Shown: positions 46,334 to 54,387, counted from the first letter of the stretch. The stretch is DNA of 64,000 nucleotides from Bdellovibrio sp. SKB1291214 (GCF_002209355.2 NZ_CP106855.1:2232001-2296000); one strand, 5' to 3'. Numbers and translations are program-made. The notes: generated from the letters alone by a model not told the origin.

Positions 46334-47476
46334 TTAATTCCAGTTTTTTCTTAATGTACGAATAGCGAAGCCACCGAATATTAAGTTCGGTGCCCAGATA
46401 GCTAGTGCTGCTGGCAATGTACCATTGCGTGCAGCACCTTCCGCAGCGAGATAAAGAACCCAGTAAACGATGATGATCCCAATACACAGAATCATACCGC
46501 CGGCCTTCGCAGCTCGACGATTTGTCGTTGTCCCTAATCCCACTCCGATCAACGCAAAGACGACACAGAGAATAGAAATAGCCCAACGCTTATGAAGTTC
46601 TGTCTCCATGATACGACGTTCTTCAGGATCTTTGATTTCGCCGTTTAAGCGATTGCGAACCTCGTCCAAGGTTAATGAGGGTGGAGACTTCGCTCGCTCT
46701 TCATGTGTGTCGGGTTCAGAAAAATGCACGTCATAAGTATTAAAACTAATCTTGGTATGCGTTTGAGTCTGGCGATGAATTTCACCATTTTGAAGGCGAA
46801 GAAGGACTTCCTGACCAGGACGATCGGGATCGGGCAGCAGGCTTCCTTCCTTAGCGATCACGGTTAACGGAACGTCGCCATTTTTTTCGTCATAGATAAA
46901 AACTTTGCGAAGCTTGCCGTTTTTAGAGTCCACTTCATTCGCATAAACAACCATGTCAAAGAAACCCTCTGCGAAAGTCCCTTCCTTGATGACGGCTGTG
47001 GCTTTGGTATTTGCCAGGCGTGTGAACAGGACTTCGAATTGACGATTCCCCCAGGGAGCTATCACAAACGACATTTGTGCAGACACAACGCCGATGATTA
47101 AAGCCAAAATAATAGCTGGCATTAACAGCGTTCCCATAGCTAGGCCAGATGCTTTCATAGCGACGATTTCAGAATCCTGACTCAGTCGACCGTAGGTCAA
47201 TAAAACCGAAAACAAAAGTGCCATAGGAAACAAAACTGGCAGCAGGGAGATGATGACGTAACCTACGATCTCCGCAATGGTTTTTAAAGCCACTCCGTGA
47301 ACCAGAGCGAACTCTGTCAGGCGTAACACTTGGAACATCAGGATGATTGATACGAAGACCAAAAGACCCAGGATGAAACTAGGAAGCATCTCAAAGAAAA
47401 TGTACTGAACGGCTTTTTTGCCACGAAAGATACTGAACATGCGGTCCATTGTAGTCGGGGAGAAATAGTAAGTCAT
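46334..47476 (-). CDS. LptF/LptG-family lipopolysaccharide export permease
   Basis: A 380-residue YjgP/YjgQ-family inner-membrane protein that with LptB drives lipopolysaccharide transport to the outer membrane. Three N-terminal helices contain MLPSFILGLLVFVSIILMFQ and IISLLPVLFPMALLFSVLLTYGRLSQDSEIVAMKASG, the last being the family signature. A periplasmic jellyroll (about 130-285) is followed by three C-terminal helices. I place the start at the ATG at 47476; a frame from 47545 would overlap the divergent gene, and the ATG at 47449 is also possible. LptF versus LptG cannot be decided. Its partner is not in the window. Confidence 0.85.
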   Translation of the reverse strand: MTYYFSPTTMDRMFSIFRGKKAVQYIFFEMLPSFILGLLVFVSIILMFQVLRLTEFALVHGVALKTIAEIVGYVIISLLPVLFPMALLFSVLLTYGRLSQDSEIVAMKASGLAMGTLLMPAIILALIIGVVSAQMSFVIAPWGNRQFEVLFTRLANTKATAVIKEGTFAEGFFDMVVYANEVDSKNGKLRKVFIYDEKNGDVPLTVIAKEGSLLPDPDRPGQEVLLRLQNGEIHRQTQTHTKISFNTYDVHFSEPDTHEERAKSPPSLTLDEVRNRLNGEIKDPEERRIMETELHKRWAISILCVVFALIGVGLGTTTNRRAAKAGGMILCIGIIIVYWVLYLAAEGAARNGTLPAALAIWAPNLIFGGFAIRTLRKNWN

Positions 47477-47537
47477 CGCGCCTATCGTCCAGTCTGCGAT
47501 TTGACCCGGGGACGACCTTATCTGACAATAGAGGGAT

Positions 47538-48560
47538 ATGAGCAAGATTCTTCTGGTGTATGAGGACTATGCCGACCTCATGAGCGTCGAATCCACTTTG
47601 AAAAAAGTAGGCTTTGACGTTATCGGTCTGTCGAGTGAATACGCCGTATCCGATCAAATCATTAGCTTTAACCCCGATGTGGTTATTGGTGCCGGAAAAG
47701 GTGCCAAAGTCTCCTCGTTGGGTGTTGGGAAGCGCCTTAAAGAGATGTCGCGATGGAGCGGGAAATCAGTGCTTATTTTTCCAGCGGGATTCAAGCCATC
47801 TCCTCAGGATTTGATCAAACTTCGCGTCGATATGATTCTGGAAGCTCCCGTGGCTCCGCTTCGAATCGTCCAAGTGCTTGCAAAGCTTTTAGGGCAGGAC
47901 GAAGGCGCGTTGCTGGAAAAGCTTAATAAAGCTATTCACCTAGAAAGCCCCGGTGCAAAACCTGTTTCGCCAGCCGCTGCGCAAGGTAAATTCAATACTG
48001 AAAATGAAGCCATTTTCGTTAAGGGAAGCTCTTCGGATGAAAGCGAAGAGGGACCTGCGGGCGTGGGCTTTAATCTTGATAATGAACCTCCAGGTGAAGG
48101 TGCGGAGTTTAACCTCTCCACGGAGCGAGAGGTGGAAACGCCGCGCTTTAAAATAGGCGCGAAATTTCAAACAGCCGATGTGGAGCCTGAGACAGAAAAG
48201 GCCGACGAAGTCGCCTTCCCGGATGTCGATTTAAAGGCTTTGGAGAGAGAACTTCTTGGCGGCGGAGCGCCAGAGGTAGAAAAAGTAGAAAACGTTCCAG
48301 CACCTGCTCCAGCAGAAGTGAAGGAACAAGCCCCTTCCAAGGCGCGTCAGGAGCTGCAAAAGGCCACGGCTAAGCTCGCGGAACGAATGAAAAAATACAC
48401 TGATTTGGTGTCTGATGTGAAGGTGGCTCCAAATAGTACTATCACCCGCGTGGAATCTCGAAAACGGCAGCTAGACATCGCGTCACAGTGGGACAGGGAA
48501 AGCATCAACGATCTCGATAAGTTGCGCCAAGAGTTCACAAAGGCCATGTTTAAAAAGTAA
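47538..48560 (+). CDS. Degenerate receiver-like protein with acidic linker
   Basis: A 340-residue protein. Residues about 1-125 look like a CheY-type receiver fold (KILLVYEDYADLMSVESTL, FNPDVVIGAGKG, KSVLIFPAGFKPSP), but the phosphoacceptor aspartate is replaced by glycine in IGAGKG, so phosphorylation is unlikely. A long acidic, Glu/Pro-rich, probably disordered linker (about 150-270) leads to a basic helical segment (about 285-340) with coiled-coil character. It may be a phosphorylation-independent adaptor. It diverges from the LptF/G gene. Confidence 0.6.
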   Translation: MSKILLVYEDYADLMSVESTLKKVGFDVIGLSSEYAVSDQIISFNPDVVIGAGKGAKVSSLGVGKRLKEMSRWSGKSVLIFPAGFKPSPQDLIKLRVDMILEAPVAPLRIVQVLAKLLGQDEGALLEKLNKAIHLESPGAKPVSPAAAQGKFNTENEAIFVKGSSSDESEEGPAGVGFNLDNEPPGEGAEFNLSTEREVETPRFKIGAKFQTADVEPETEKADEVAFPDVDLKALERELLGGGAPEVEKVENVPAPAPAEVKEQAPSKARQELQKATAKLAERMKKYTDLVSDVKVAPNSTITRVESRKRQLDIASQWDRESINDLDKLRQEFTKAMFKK

Positions 48561-48639
48561 TTGATCCTTTGGGGACCTTGACTATATCTTTTCCGTATTC
48601 AAATTAAGTGTGGTAATTTGTTCTAATACGGAGGCCTCT

Positions 48640-48966
48640 ATGGGCGTAAATACAACAGCAGTAACAGACGGTTCTTTTGAAGCAGAAGTTTTGAATTCTT
48701 CTACTCCAGTTCTTGTGGATTTTTGGGCAGAGTGGTGCGGTCCTTGCCGTGCATTGGCTCCAAAATTGGAAGAAGTTGCAACAGAGTTGTCTGGCAAAGT
48801 TAAAATCGTAAAAGTAAATGTCGATGAAAATCCAGGAACACCTTCTAAGTACGGTATTCGCGGAATTCCAGCGATGTTGTTGTTCAAAGGCGGCAGCGAA
48901 GTGGGCCAACTGGTTGGTAATCACCCTAAAGATGCTATCGTAGATTTCTTGACGAAAAATACGTAA
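48640..48966 (+). CDS. trxA: Thioredoxin
   Basis: A 108-residue thioredoxin with the active site FWAEWCGPCRALAP (about 27-40), the cis-proline strand RGIPAMLLFKGG (about 72-83) and normal length. It reduces cytoplasmic protein disulfides. The ATG at 48640 is preceded by CGGAGG; an in-frame upstream start at 48610 would add ten residues without support. Single gene with its own terminator. Confidence 0.95.
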   Translation: MGVNTTAVTDGSFEAEVLNSSTPVLVDFWAEWCGPCRALAPKLEEVATELSGKVKIVKVNVDENPGTPSKYGIRGIPAMLLFKGGSEVGQLVGNHPKDAIVDFLTKNT

Positions 48967-49003
48967 GCCGACGCTTGTTTGTTTAAAAAAGTTAAAATTT
49001 AGA

Positions 49004-49037
49004 AGAGGGAGCTTTTTCAAGCTCCCTCTTTTTTTTT
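49004..49037. terminator. Intrinsic terminator after trxA
   Basis: AGAGGGAGCTT and AAGCTCCCTCT pair around a four-base loop, followed by a T-run of nine. It ends the thioredoxin transcript. Confidence 0.93.
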
Positions 49038-49314
49038 ATTCTGATTTTTTCCACACCGATACCATACGGTCTGTGCAGAACTGCAAACACAGGCAGCGGA
49101 TGGAAACTGTCTGTTCGCACTTATACTTGAGATGGGGCCATAAAACCCTGCTACCTTGAACTTTCTCACGTTTAAAAATGCTATCCCATGATGGATAAAT
49201 GCTCCTGGAAGCCACTTCAGAGTAGGGTTTTCTTTAGCTTTCACCTTTGTTAGATTGTTTGCTTTACTGATTATTCATGATAGAAATGAAGTCAGGTCCC
49301 TGGAGACCTGTACT
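49038..49314 (+). other. Intergenic region upstream of the unknown gene at 49315
   Basis: No gene is visible on either strand in the remaining 277 bp after the trxA terminator. The last 20 bases hold a small dyad AGGTC/GACCT enclosing the TGGAG ribosome site of the next gene. No convincing promoter is seen. Confidence 0.5.
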
Positions 49315-50037
49315 ATGCTAGAAAATGTAATGAATGAAAATTTGAACGTTGTTGTAGATCCAGCTAAGGATTTGTATCGTAAATCTTTAATGGAATTTCA
49401 TTCTCTTCTTGAGCGTCCACGCTCACTGAAGGGGAATTACCCTGGCTTTGCGTTTGACCGTCTTCCTAAAGAACTCCAAGGTCCCTGTGCCGACATGTTG
49501 GCAGAGTGGGTTGAGTTCTTTGAAATGCACGTGGCTGACGCTCGCATCTCTGACAAGCAATTCTTGTGGAGATTCATGAGTCGCTTCCGCTTTAAAACTC
49601 ATCCGGATTTTTTCGCGTCTGTGGATGATGATACAAGCTTTGAAGTTTACAATATTGAAGGTCACCAAACATTCCGTAGTATTTCTTTGATGGACTGCTG
49701 CAGTTATTCTTTGGATGAGTTGGTTTCAATTCCTTGGTTTGAATTATTCCGTCGGGATCAAAGCATCACCGACAAATATCTTTCCTATCAAAACAAGTTA
49801 ATCGACGGAACTCTGGAGCATACGAATCTTGATGGCATCATCGAGACTCACAAAGTGCACGAGATCTTTGGTTTTGATAAATTGGTTCTGACGATGAAGC
49901 CTCTGTACTTGTCGCCGATGTATGATATGGACGGCAATATGGTGGGGGTCATCAGTGCTGTTAAGATCCTAGATCACCACAGCAGCCTTGATGAAACCCA
50001 TGAACGAATTCGTACAGAGATGTCGGCCGTTAAATAA
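49315..50037 (+). CDS. Cytoplasmic protein of unknown function, PAS-like region
   Basis: A 240-residue soluble protein. The ATG at 49315 follows TGGAG at good spacing. An N-terminal helical part (about 1-85) precedes a region with PAS-like alternation (SISLMDCCSYSLDELVSIPWFELFRRD at about 125-150, THKVHEIFGFDKLVLTMKPLYLSPMYDMDGNMVGVISAVKIL at about 180-222). The phrase Y-D-M-D-G-N-M-V-G-V-I is typical of the last PAS strands. No output domain follows. It could be a stand-alone sensor; this is an inference from pattern only. Confidence 0.5.
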   Translation: MLENVMNENLNVVVDPAKDLYRKSLMEFHSLLERPRSLKGNYPGFAFDRLPKELQGPCADMLAEWVEFFEMHVADARISDKQFLWRFMSRFRFKTHPDFFASVDDDTSFEVYNIEGHQTFRSISLMDCCSYSLDELVSIPWFELFRRDQSITDKYLSYQNKLIDGTLEHTNLDGIIETHKVHEIFGFDKLVLTMKPLYLSPMYDMDGNMVGVISAVKILDHHSSLDETHERIRTEMSAVK

Positions 50038-50059
50038 AACAAGCAAATCATAAATTATT

Positions 50060-50096
50060 AAAAAAAAAGCCCCTGGTTTCCCAGGGGCTTTTTAGT
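50060..50096. terminator. Bidirectional intrinsic terminator
   Basis: AAGCCCCTGG, loop TTTC and CCAGGGGCTT are flanked by A8 and T5. It lies between the convergent unknown gene and lytic transglycosylase gene. Confidence 0.93.
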
Positions 50097-50113
50097 TTTG
50101 ATTCAATTCAATC

Positions 50114-50842
50114 TTAGTTAGCCGCAACTGCCGTCGTAGGAGATTCTGTCGTCGCAAGGTTCGCATAAAAGTCTTTATAGTTTTTCATCACGCGGCCGTT
50201 GTATTCAACTGGCTCGACGTTTTGAGCAACCAAGCGGCGAACATTTTTAGGGCCCATGTTGTATGCGCTGACGTATTTGTTGGCTTTACCTGGAAACTGC
50301 TTACGAAGATAGTCCATGTAAGCGGCACCGATGCGGATATTTGCCACTGGATTCGTCAGAGTTTTCTTACCTTTCCACGCAATACCGTATTTGTTTGCGA
50401 TCCACTCTGCTGTATCTGGTTTGATTTGCATCAACCCGATTTCGCCAAAGCTTCCCACAGTCAGTGGATTGAACGAGCTCTCCGTTTTTACGATTGCCAT
50501 AACAAACACGGGATCCAAGTTGTACTTGTCAGATTCCGCGATGATAGTGCTGGAAATATCGCCAGCGCGGTTTTTCCATTGTGGTTCAAGGTAACCTTGA
50601 ACCTTTTTATAGATCATCAAATTAAGAGCCACACGGCCTTCAATTTTTTGAGCAGCAGAGCCTTTGTAGCGTCCACCCAGCAATTCTTTAGCGTGGGCAA
50701 CACGTGAAGCCTCGTTCACTGTTTCGATCACTGGCAGCTTTAAGATCTTGCTCCAGTTCACGTATTCAAAGTTATTAAACAGAACCATCATTAGAGTGGC
50801 GGTGACTAAAGCGAGTGTCGAATTGAGATGTTTCGTTTTCAT
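50114..50842 (-). CDS. Membrane-anchored lytic transglycosylase (SLT family)
   Basis: A 242-residue periplasmic murein hydrolase with an N-terminal membrane anchor or uncleaved signal (about 9-25). The SLT domain spans about 90-215: FVMAIVKTESSFNPLTVG contains the catalytic Glu, followed by GEIGLMQIKPDTAEWIA, NIRIGAAYMDYL and VSAYNMGPKNVRRL. It cleaves peptidoglycan glycan strands with 1,6-anhydro formation. AGGAGG sits upstream of the ATG. Single gene; the repeat island follows its promoter side. Confidence 0.92.
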   Translation of the reverse strand: MKTKHLNSTLALVTATLMMVLFNNFEYVNWSKILKLPVIETVNEASRVAHAKELLGGRYKGSAAQKIEGRVALNLMIYKKVQGYLEPQWKNRAGDISSTIIAESDKYNLDPVFVMAIVKTESSFNPLTVGSFGEIGLMQIKPDTAEWIANKYGIAWKGKKTLTNPVANIRIGAAYMDYLRKQFPGKANKYVSAYNMGPKNVRRLVAQNVEPVEYNGRVMKNYKDFYANLATTESPTTAVAAN

Positions 50843-51050
50843 TTCCCGTCCTCCTGTTGACTAGGTACTAGTGCAGGGGGCGGGCCAACGAGCTAACTGT
50901 TTAGAATTGTTTAAGTCTTTTTCTGAGCCGTATATCAGATGGAACGTGGACGAATGTGAGGTAGGCAGTGTCAACCAATCTCTAGACAGTGTCAGATCAT
51001 TAGTTATCCAAAACGGCGCACTTTCTCACTCTGACACGTTGTTGTTGGGA
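50843..51050 (+). other. Intergenic region with repeated GTGTCA motifs
   Basis: Part of a 701-bp gene-free gap. Direct copies of CAGTGTCA at 50966-50973 and 50987-50994 are 21 bp apart (two helical turns), with an inverted TGACAC at 51032-51037. They could be binding sites of a regulator for the transglycosylase gene or the small secreted genes. No gene is seen. Confidence 0.35.
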
Positions 51051-51223
51051 CACCGATCGTCGTCTCAAATGAGGGCTTGTCTGCTGCCTGCCCGCAGCTT
51101 CGTCGACACGCCATCCTTGGCTCACCGTCGCCGCCTTTGGCGGTTCGCGCATCCTGCGCCGACGGAGGTCGACTGCGTGCGGGCATGCATCAGCCTATCC
51201 CTCATTTGAGACGACGATCGGTG
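51051..51223. repeat. 173-bp MITE-like palindromic element
   Basis: Perfect 25-base inverted arms lie at 51051-51075 and 51199-51223 (CACCGATCGTCGTCTC... and complement). Complementarity continues inwards imperfectly (CTGCCCGCA near 51087 with TGCGGGCA near 51178, GTCGAC on both sides), and the centre contains nested stems CCGTCG/CGACGG and CCGCCTTTGGCGG. No open frame and no clear target-site duplication. The shape suits a miniature inverted-repeat element or a very long cruciform. Confidence 0.85.
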
Positions 51224-51240
51224 CACGACATTTAGTTGCA

Positions 51241-51389
51241 GACTGGCTTGTTCGCTTTGCGAACTCGCAGGGAGATGGGGACTGGCTTGTTCGCTTTGGC
51301 GAACTCGCAGGGAGATGGGGAATGGCTTGTTCGCTTTGGCGAACTCGCGGGGGAGACGGGGAGTGGCTTGTTCGCTTGGCGAACTTGCC
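51241..51389. repeat. Tandem array of about 40-bp hairpin-containing units (3.7 copies)
   Basis: Units start at 51241 (39 bp), 51280 (40 bp), 51320 (41 bp) and 51361 (partial, 29 bp). Each begins with a variant of GACTGGCTTGTTCGC and contains a stem GTTCGC/GCGAAC with a three- or four-base loop. The stem is unchanged in all copies while the loop length varies. There are no spacers between units, so it is not CRISPR. It lies between the MITE-like element and the first small secreted gene. Confidence 0.9.
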
Positions 51390-51543
51390 TGGATGAAACG
51401 CGATAGGTGCCTGGCGGTTTTTTATAGAAGCATTGCAGCACCCGCAGCGGTTACTGAGTGCGTCGGAGCGAGGCTGCTTAGTTTTAAGCTGGCCATGAAT
51501 CATGGATGGCGTTTCAATGTTTATAGAACCAAGGAGATGGCCT

Positions 51544-51930
51544 ATGAAATCTGTTTTAGTTGCTTCGCTTTTATTGATCGCAAATTCTGCGCACGCTTCT
51601 TTTCTTTGTACTAGTAAAGAGGTTCGCGAGGACGGGCAGCCTGCTTATGGTATGCATGTGCATGAGGCGCGCGAGACCACATCCACGCACATTGCGATTT
51701 GGAAGACTGGTAAATACTCGACGCCTTATCAGTTTGAATGCGTGCGGGAGTCAATGGACTATGACAACGGCCGTACTTCAGAATACAAATGTGCTAAGAG
51801 CGACGATAAAACTCTTCAAGTATTTTCTCAATTAACGGGAGAGAAAATCACGGCAACAGCTGATTTGAAGTCAGTTTCTGAAGGGCAGTTGATTCTTTCC
51901 AGTATGAACTGTAAGCCAGTTGAGGATTAG
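51544..51930 (+). CDS. Small secreted four-cysteine protein, copy 1
   Basis: A 128-residue exported protein of unknown function. The signal peptide (about 1-19, ending NSAHA) leads to a mature chain beginning SFLCTSKEVREDGQPAYGM. The four cysteines (LCTSKE, FECVRES, YKCAKS, MNCKPV) could form two disulfides. AAGGAG lies eight bases before the ATG. It is clearly homologous to the next gene (same signal, CTSKEVR, PAYGM, NGRT, KTLQV, KITATADLKS). No family is recognised. Confidence 0.8.
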   Translation: MKSVLVASLLLIANSAHASFLCTSKEVREDGQPAYGMHVHEARETTSTHIAIWKTGKYSTPYQFECVRESMDYDNGRTSEYKCAKSDDKTLQVFSQLTGEKITATADLKSVSEGQLILSSMNCKPVED

Positions 51931-52047
51931 CATTAGTCACATTTGTTAAATCCTTGGGTGAATTTTACGTGTGGACAGTGTGGGTATGGATTTTTTAAAG
52001 ACTCCAAGCTATCTCTGTTCACACTTTTAAAACTCCAGGAGAACACT

Positions 52048-52431
52048 ATGAAATCGGTATTGGTTGCTTCCCTTTTATTGTTCGCAACTTCAGCTCAAGC
52101 TTCTTTTCTTTGCACAAGTAAAGAAGTTCGCGATGACGGAAAACCCGCTTACGGTATGACTGTTAACGAATTTGAAACAGTTAACACTCACGTGCAAATC
52201 GCGATCTGGGCAACTGGACACGCATCTCAAGCCGATCAATTTGAATGTATTCGTGAATCTATGGAGTACGGCAACGGTCGCACGGCCCAATATAAATGCG
52301 AAGCAAATGGCGACAAAACTCTTCAAGTATATGCTCAACGTTCTGGCGCAAAAATCACCGCAACTGCAGATTTGAAATCCTCTGCGGGTCAGTTCTTGCT
52401 TTCTAATATGTTGTGCAAAACTATCGAATAG
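52048..52431 (+). CDS. Small secreted four-cysteine protein, copy 2
   Basis: A 127-residue paralogue of the preceding gene, with the same signal peptide start (MKSVLVASLLL) and the same four cysteine positions. The proteins differ mainly in the middle loop (about 38-60). CAGGAG precedes the ATG at 52048. It has its own upstream gap of 117 bp and is followed by a terminator, so the pair could be transcribed together or separately. The tandem duplication is directly visible; the function is unknown. Confidence 0.8.
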   Translation: MKSVLVASLLLFATSAQASFLCTSKEVRDDGKPAYGMTVNEFETVNTHVQIAIWATGHASQADQFECIRESMEYGNGRTAQYKCEANGDKTLQVYAQRSGAKITATADLKSSAGQFLLSNMLCKTIE

Positions 52432-52452
52432 TTATTTGAAAACTAGCCTACT

Positions 52453-52492
52453 TAAAAAAAAGCTGCCTTCTTTCGAAGGCGGCTTTTTTTTT
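52453..52492. terminator. Bidirectional intrinsic terminator
   Basis: AAGCTGCCTTC, loop TTTC and GAAGGCGGCTT (one G-T pair) are flanked by A and T runs. It serves the small secreted gene and the convergent ubiquitin-like gene. Confidence 0.92.
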
Positions 52493-52814
52493 ATCCTGCT
52501 AAGAACCGTGCGGACTCTTTAAGCGTAGGGGTTTCCGAACTCCTACCTGCTTCAGAACCTAGGTCAGAACCCACATCGATTTCTTCAAAGCGGGGGAAGA
52601 CACTGACGCGATCACCTTCCTTCAACCGATCTTGGATGGATGCACTTTCGCCATTTACCAAAATCAGCCCCATCGCCGAGATGGGCACATTAAGAGACTC
52701 GATCACTTCCTGCAACGTCGTCAGCTGGAAGCACTGAAATGTGATCTCACGATTTTTATAAATCGATGGCAAATACTCATTCAAATCATCATGCAGCCGA
52801 ATATGCGCTTTCAC
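52491..52814 (-). CDS. Ubiquitin-like (Ub-Mut7C/MoaD-ThiS fold) small protein
   Basis: A 107-residue protein with a beta-grasp region at about 1-78. Its second half, GLILVNGESASIQDRLKEGDRVSVFPRFEEIDVG, closely follows the pattern of Ub-Mut7C domains, which are related to MoaD/ThiS. It lacks a C-terminal Gly-Gly, so sulfur carriage as in ThiS is doubtful, and there is no Mut7-C RNase domain attached. The start is GTG at 52814. It is a stand-alone gene; a tail of about 25 polar residues follows the fold. Confidence 0.6.
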   Translation of the reverse strand: MKAHIRLHDDLNEYLPSIYKNREITFQCFQLTTLQEVIESLNVPISAMGLILVNGESASIQDRLKEGDRVSVFPRFEEIDVGSDLGSEAGRSSETPTLKESARFLAG

Positions 52815-52945
52815 CGAGGCTCTTTTCGTGGGTGCTTTTATCGTACAGCGATTGAATGCCCGTCGCGAGGCCAGTGCTAAAACGCACTTTTCAGATTGTG
52901 AGTAAAGAATAGGTTAGACTTAAAAAATCACATGGGAGGTATCAC

Positions 52946-53182
52946 ATGCCTAAACAACAAGTGCCCACGGATTTTAATTTCTCTGGTTTTGAAAACGAGT
53001 CGGACTTTGAGGAGCCTTATCAATCTTCCCAGTTCGAGTCCCCTGGGTTGATCGTGAATCCAAATCGTAAAGAAGGCAGCACTAAGATTGATGACTGGAA
53101 CAGTCCTGTGAGCGGCCCCACCGGTCAGCTTTCGGAAGTGATCGACAGCGAAGGCCATCGAGTCCGTATTAACCATTATTGA
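52946..53182 (+). CDS. Small acidic hypothetical protein
   Basis: A 78-residue hydrophilic protein, rich in Asp, Glu, Ser and Pro, without a signal peptide, membrane segment or recognised domain. GGGAGG precedes the ATG by seven bases, which together with the following terminator argues for a real gene. Probably largely disordered. No function is inferred. Confidence 0.6.
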   Translation: MPKQQVPTDFNFSGFENESDFEEPYQSSQFESPGLIVNPNRKEGSTKIDDWNSPVSGPTGQLSEVIDSEGHRVRINHY

Positions 53183-53220
53183 TACGGAGAGCTGCAAAAA
53201 ATCGGCAGGCACCTTTTCGC

Positions 53221-53256
53221 AAAAAAAAGGCTTCGGTATTCCGAAGCCTTTTGATT
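53221..53256. terminator. Bidirectional intrinsic terminator
   Basis: AAAAGGCTTCGG and CCGAAGCCTTTT pair around TATT, with A8 before and T6 after a short gap. It separates the small acidic gene from rodA. Confidence 0.9.
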
Positions 53257-53260
53257 TTTT

Positions 53261-54385
53261 CTAAAATAAGTATCTGCGGTAAGCGACGGAGGAGACGAGT
53301 CCTAGGCCGGCCATGGTGGTTAGCATGCTTGATCCCCCGTAGGAGAGAAGCGGCAACGGAACACCTACGATGGGTAACAATCCGATAACCATCCCCATAT
53401 TCACGAACATATGCCAGAAGACGTAACAGAGGACCCCGACGGTGAGGAGGGCTCCGAACTTGTCCCTCGCATTCATCGCGATTCTTATTCCTGTTATAAA
53501 CAGATAACAAAACAGACCCATCACCAAAATCGAACCAACGAAACCATGCTCTTCCGATAACACGGAGTAAATAAAGTCCGTGTGACGCTCTGGAAGGAAT
53601 TCAAGTTGGGACTGTGTCCCTTTCATAAAGCCTTTACCAAAGAAGCGACCCGAACCCACCGCGATCTTAGATTGAATCGAGTTGTAACCAGTTCCGCGCG
53701 GGTCATTTGTCGGTGAGAGGAACGTCAAGACACGATTTTTTTGGTAATCATGCAAGACGAATTTCCAAGCCAGTGGCAACGCAACGATGCCTGCTGCGAT
53801 GGCCGTCACGACAATCCAACGTTTTACTTTCGTAAATAAAACCATCGATCCGCCGATGGCAGCTAACATCATCGCAGTTCCCAGATCGGGTTGTTCAACA
53901 ACCAAAACAAATGGAACACCTAAAACGAACAGTGGGCCGACCATTTCTTTAAAGCCCATACCCTGACCATGTGTGCTTTTCGTCGAAAGGATTTTCGCCA
54001 TTAACATGATCAAAGCCAGCTTCATGGTCTCTGAAGGTTGGTAACGGAAGAATCCAAGGTCGATCCAACGTTGCGCCCCCAAGGCGATTTTACCAAAGAA
54101 AGTCACGTAAAGGATGGCGCCCAGATTCAGCACATAAATAATCAGCGCGATGCGAGTGACGATAGCATAATCCAGGATCGTCATGACCAAGAATACAGTC
54201 CAACCCACAACCAACCACATGATTTGAGAGATGAACAAGTTCGATACATCGATGGAGCTTGGGCCGTGAGTCGCACTGTAAAGATTGATCAAGCCGATGA
54301 TGTTTAATCCCAGGATGACTACGATAAAATTGATATCCAGCTTTTTGAAGAGCGTTCTCTCTTCAACGTGCAATGAATTAAACAC
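53261..54385 (-). CDS. rodA: Peptidoglycan glycosyltransferase RodA
   Basis: A 374-residue SEDS-family membrane protein with about ten helices. QPDLGTAMMLAAIGGSMVLF (about 165-185), SGRFFGKGFMKGTQSQLEFLPERHTDFIYSVLSEEHGF (about 245-282) and GIVLPLLSYGGSSM-type LPLLSYGGSSMLTTMAGLG near the end are family hallmarks. It polymerises lipid II into glycan strands together with PBP2 during elongation. Last gene of the mreC-mreD-mrdA-rodA operon, two bases after the mrdA stop. Confidence 0.96.
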   Translation of the reverse strand: MFNSLHVEERTLFKKLDINFIVVILGLNIIGLINLYSATHGPSSIDVSNLFISQIMWLVVGWTVFLVMTILDYAIVTRIALIIYVLNLGAILYVTFFGKIALGAQRWIDLGFFRYQPSETMKLALIMLMAKILSTKSTHGQGMGFKEMVGPLFVLGVPFVLVVEQPDLGTAMMLAAIGGSMVLFTKVKRWIVVTAIAAGIVALPLAWKFVLHDYQKNRVLTFLSPTNDPRGTGYNSIQSKIAVGSGRFFGKGFMKGTQSQLEFLPERHTDFIYSVLSEEHGFVGSILVMGLFCYLFITGIRIAMNARDKFGALLTVGVLCYVFWHMFVNMGMVIGLLPIVGVPLPLLSYGGSSMLTTMAGLGLVSSVAYRRYLF

Positions 54386-54387
54386 GA

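Noticed and set aside
51241-51389. Possible CRISPR array
   Set aside because: The units are contiguous without unique spacers, and no cas genes are in the window.
51195-51503. A minus-strand frame encoding a repetitive FAKRTSQSPSPCE-type peptide
   Set aside because: It is the translation of the 40-bp tandem array. The unit is not a multiple of three and the repeats drift in frame, so it is not a conserved repeat protein.
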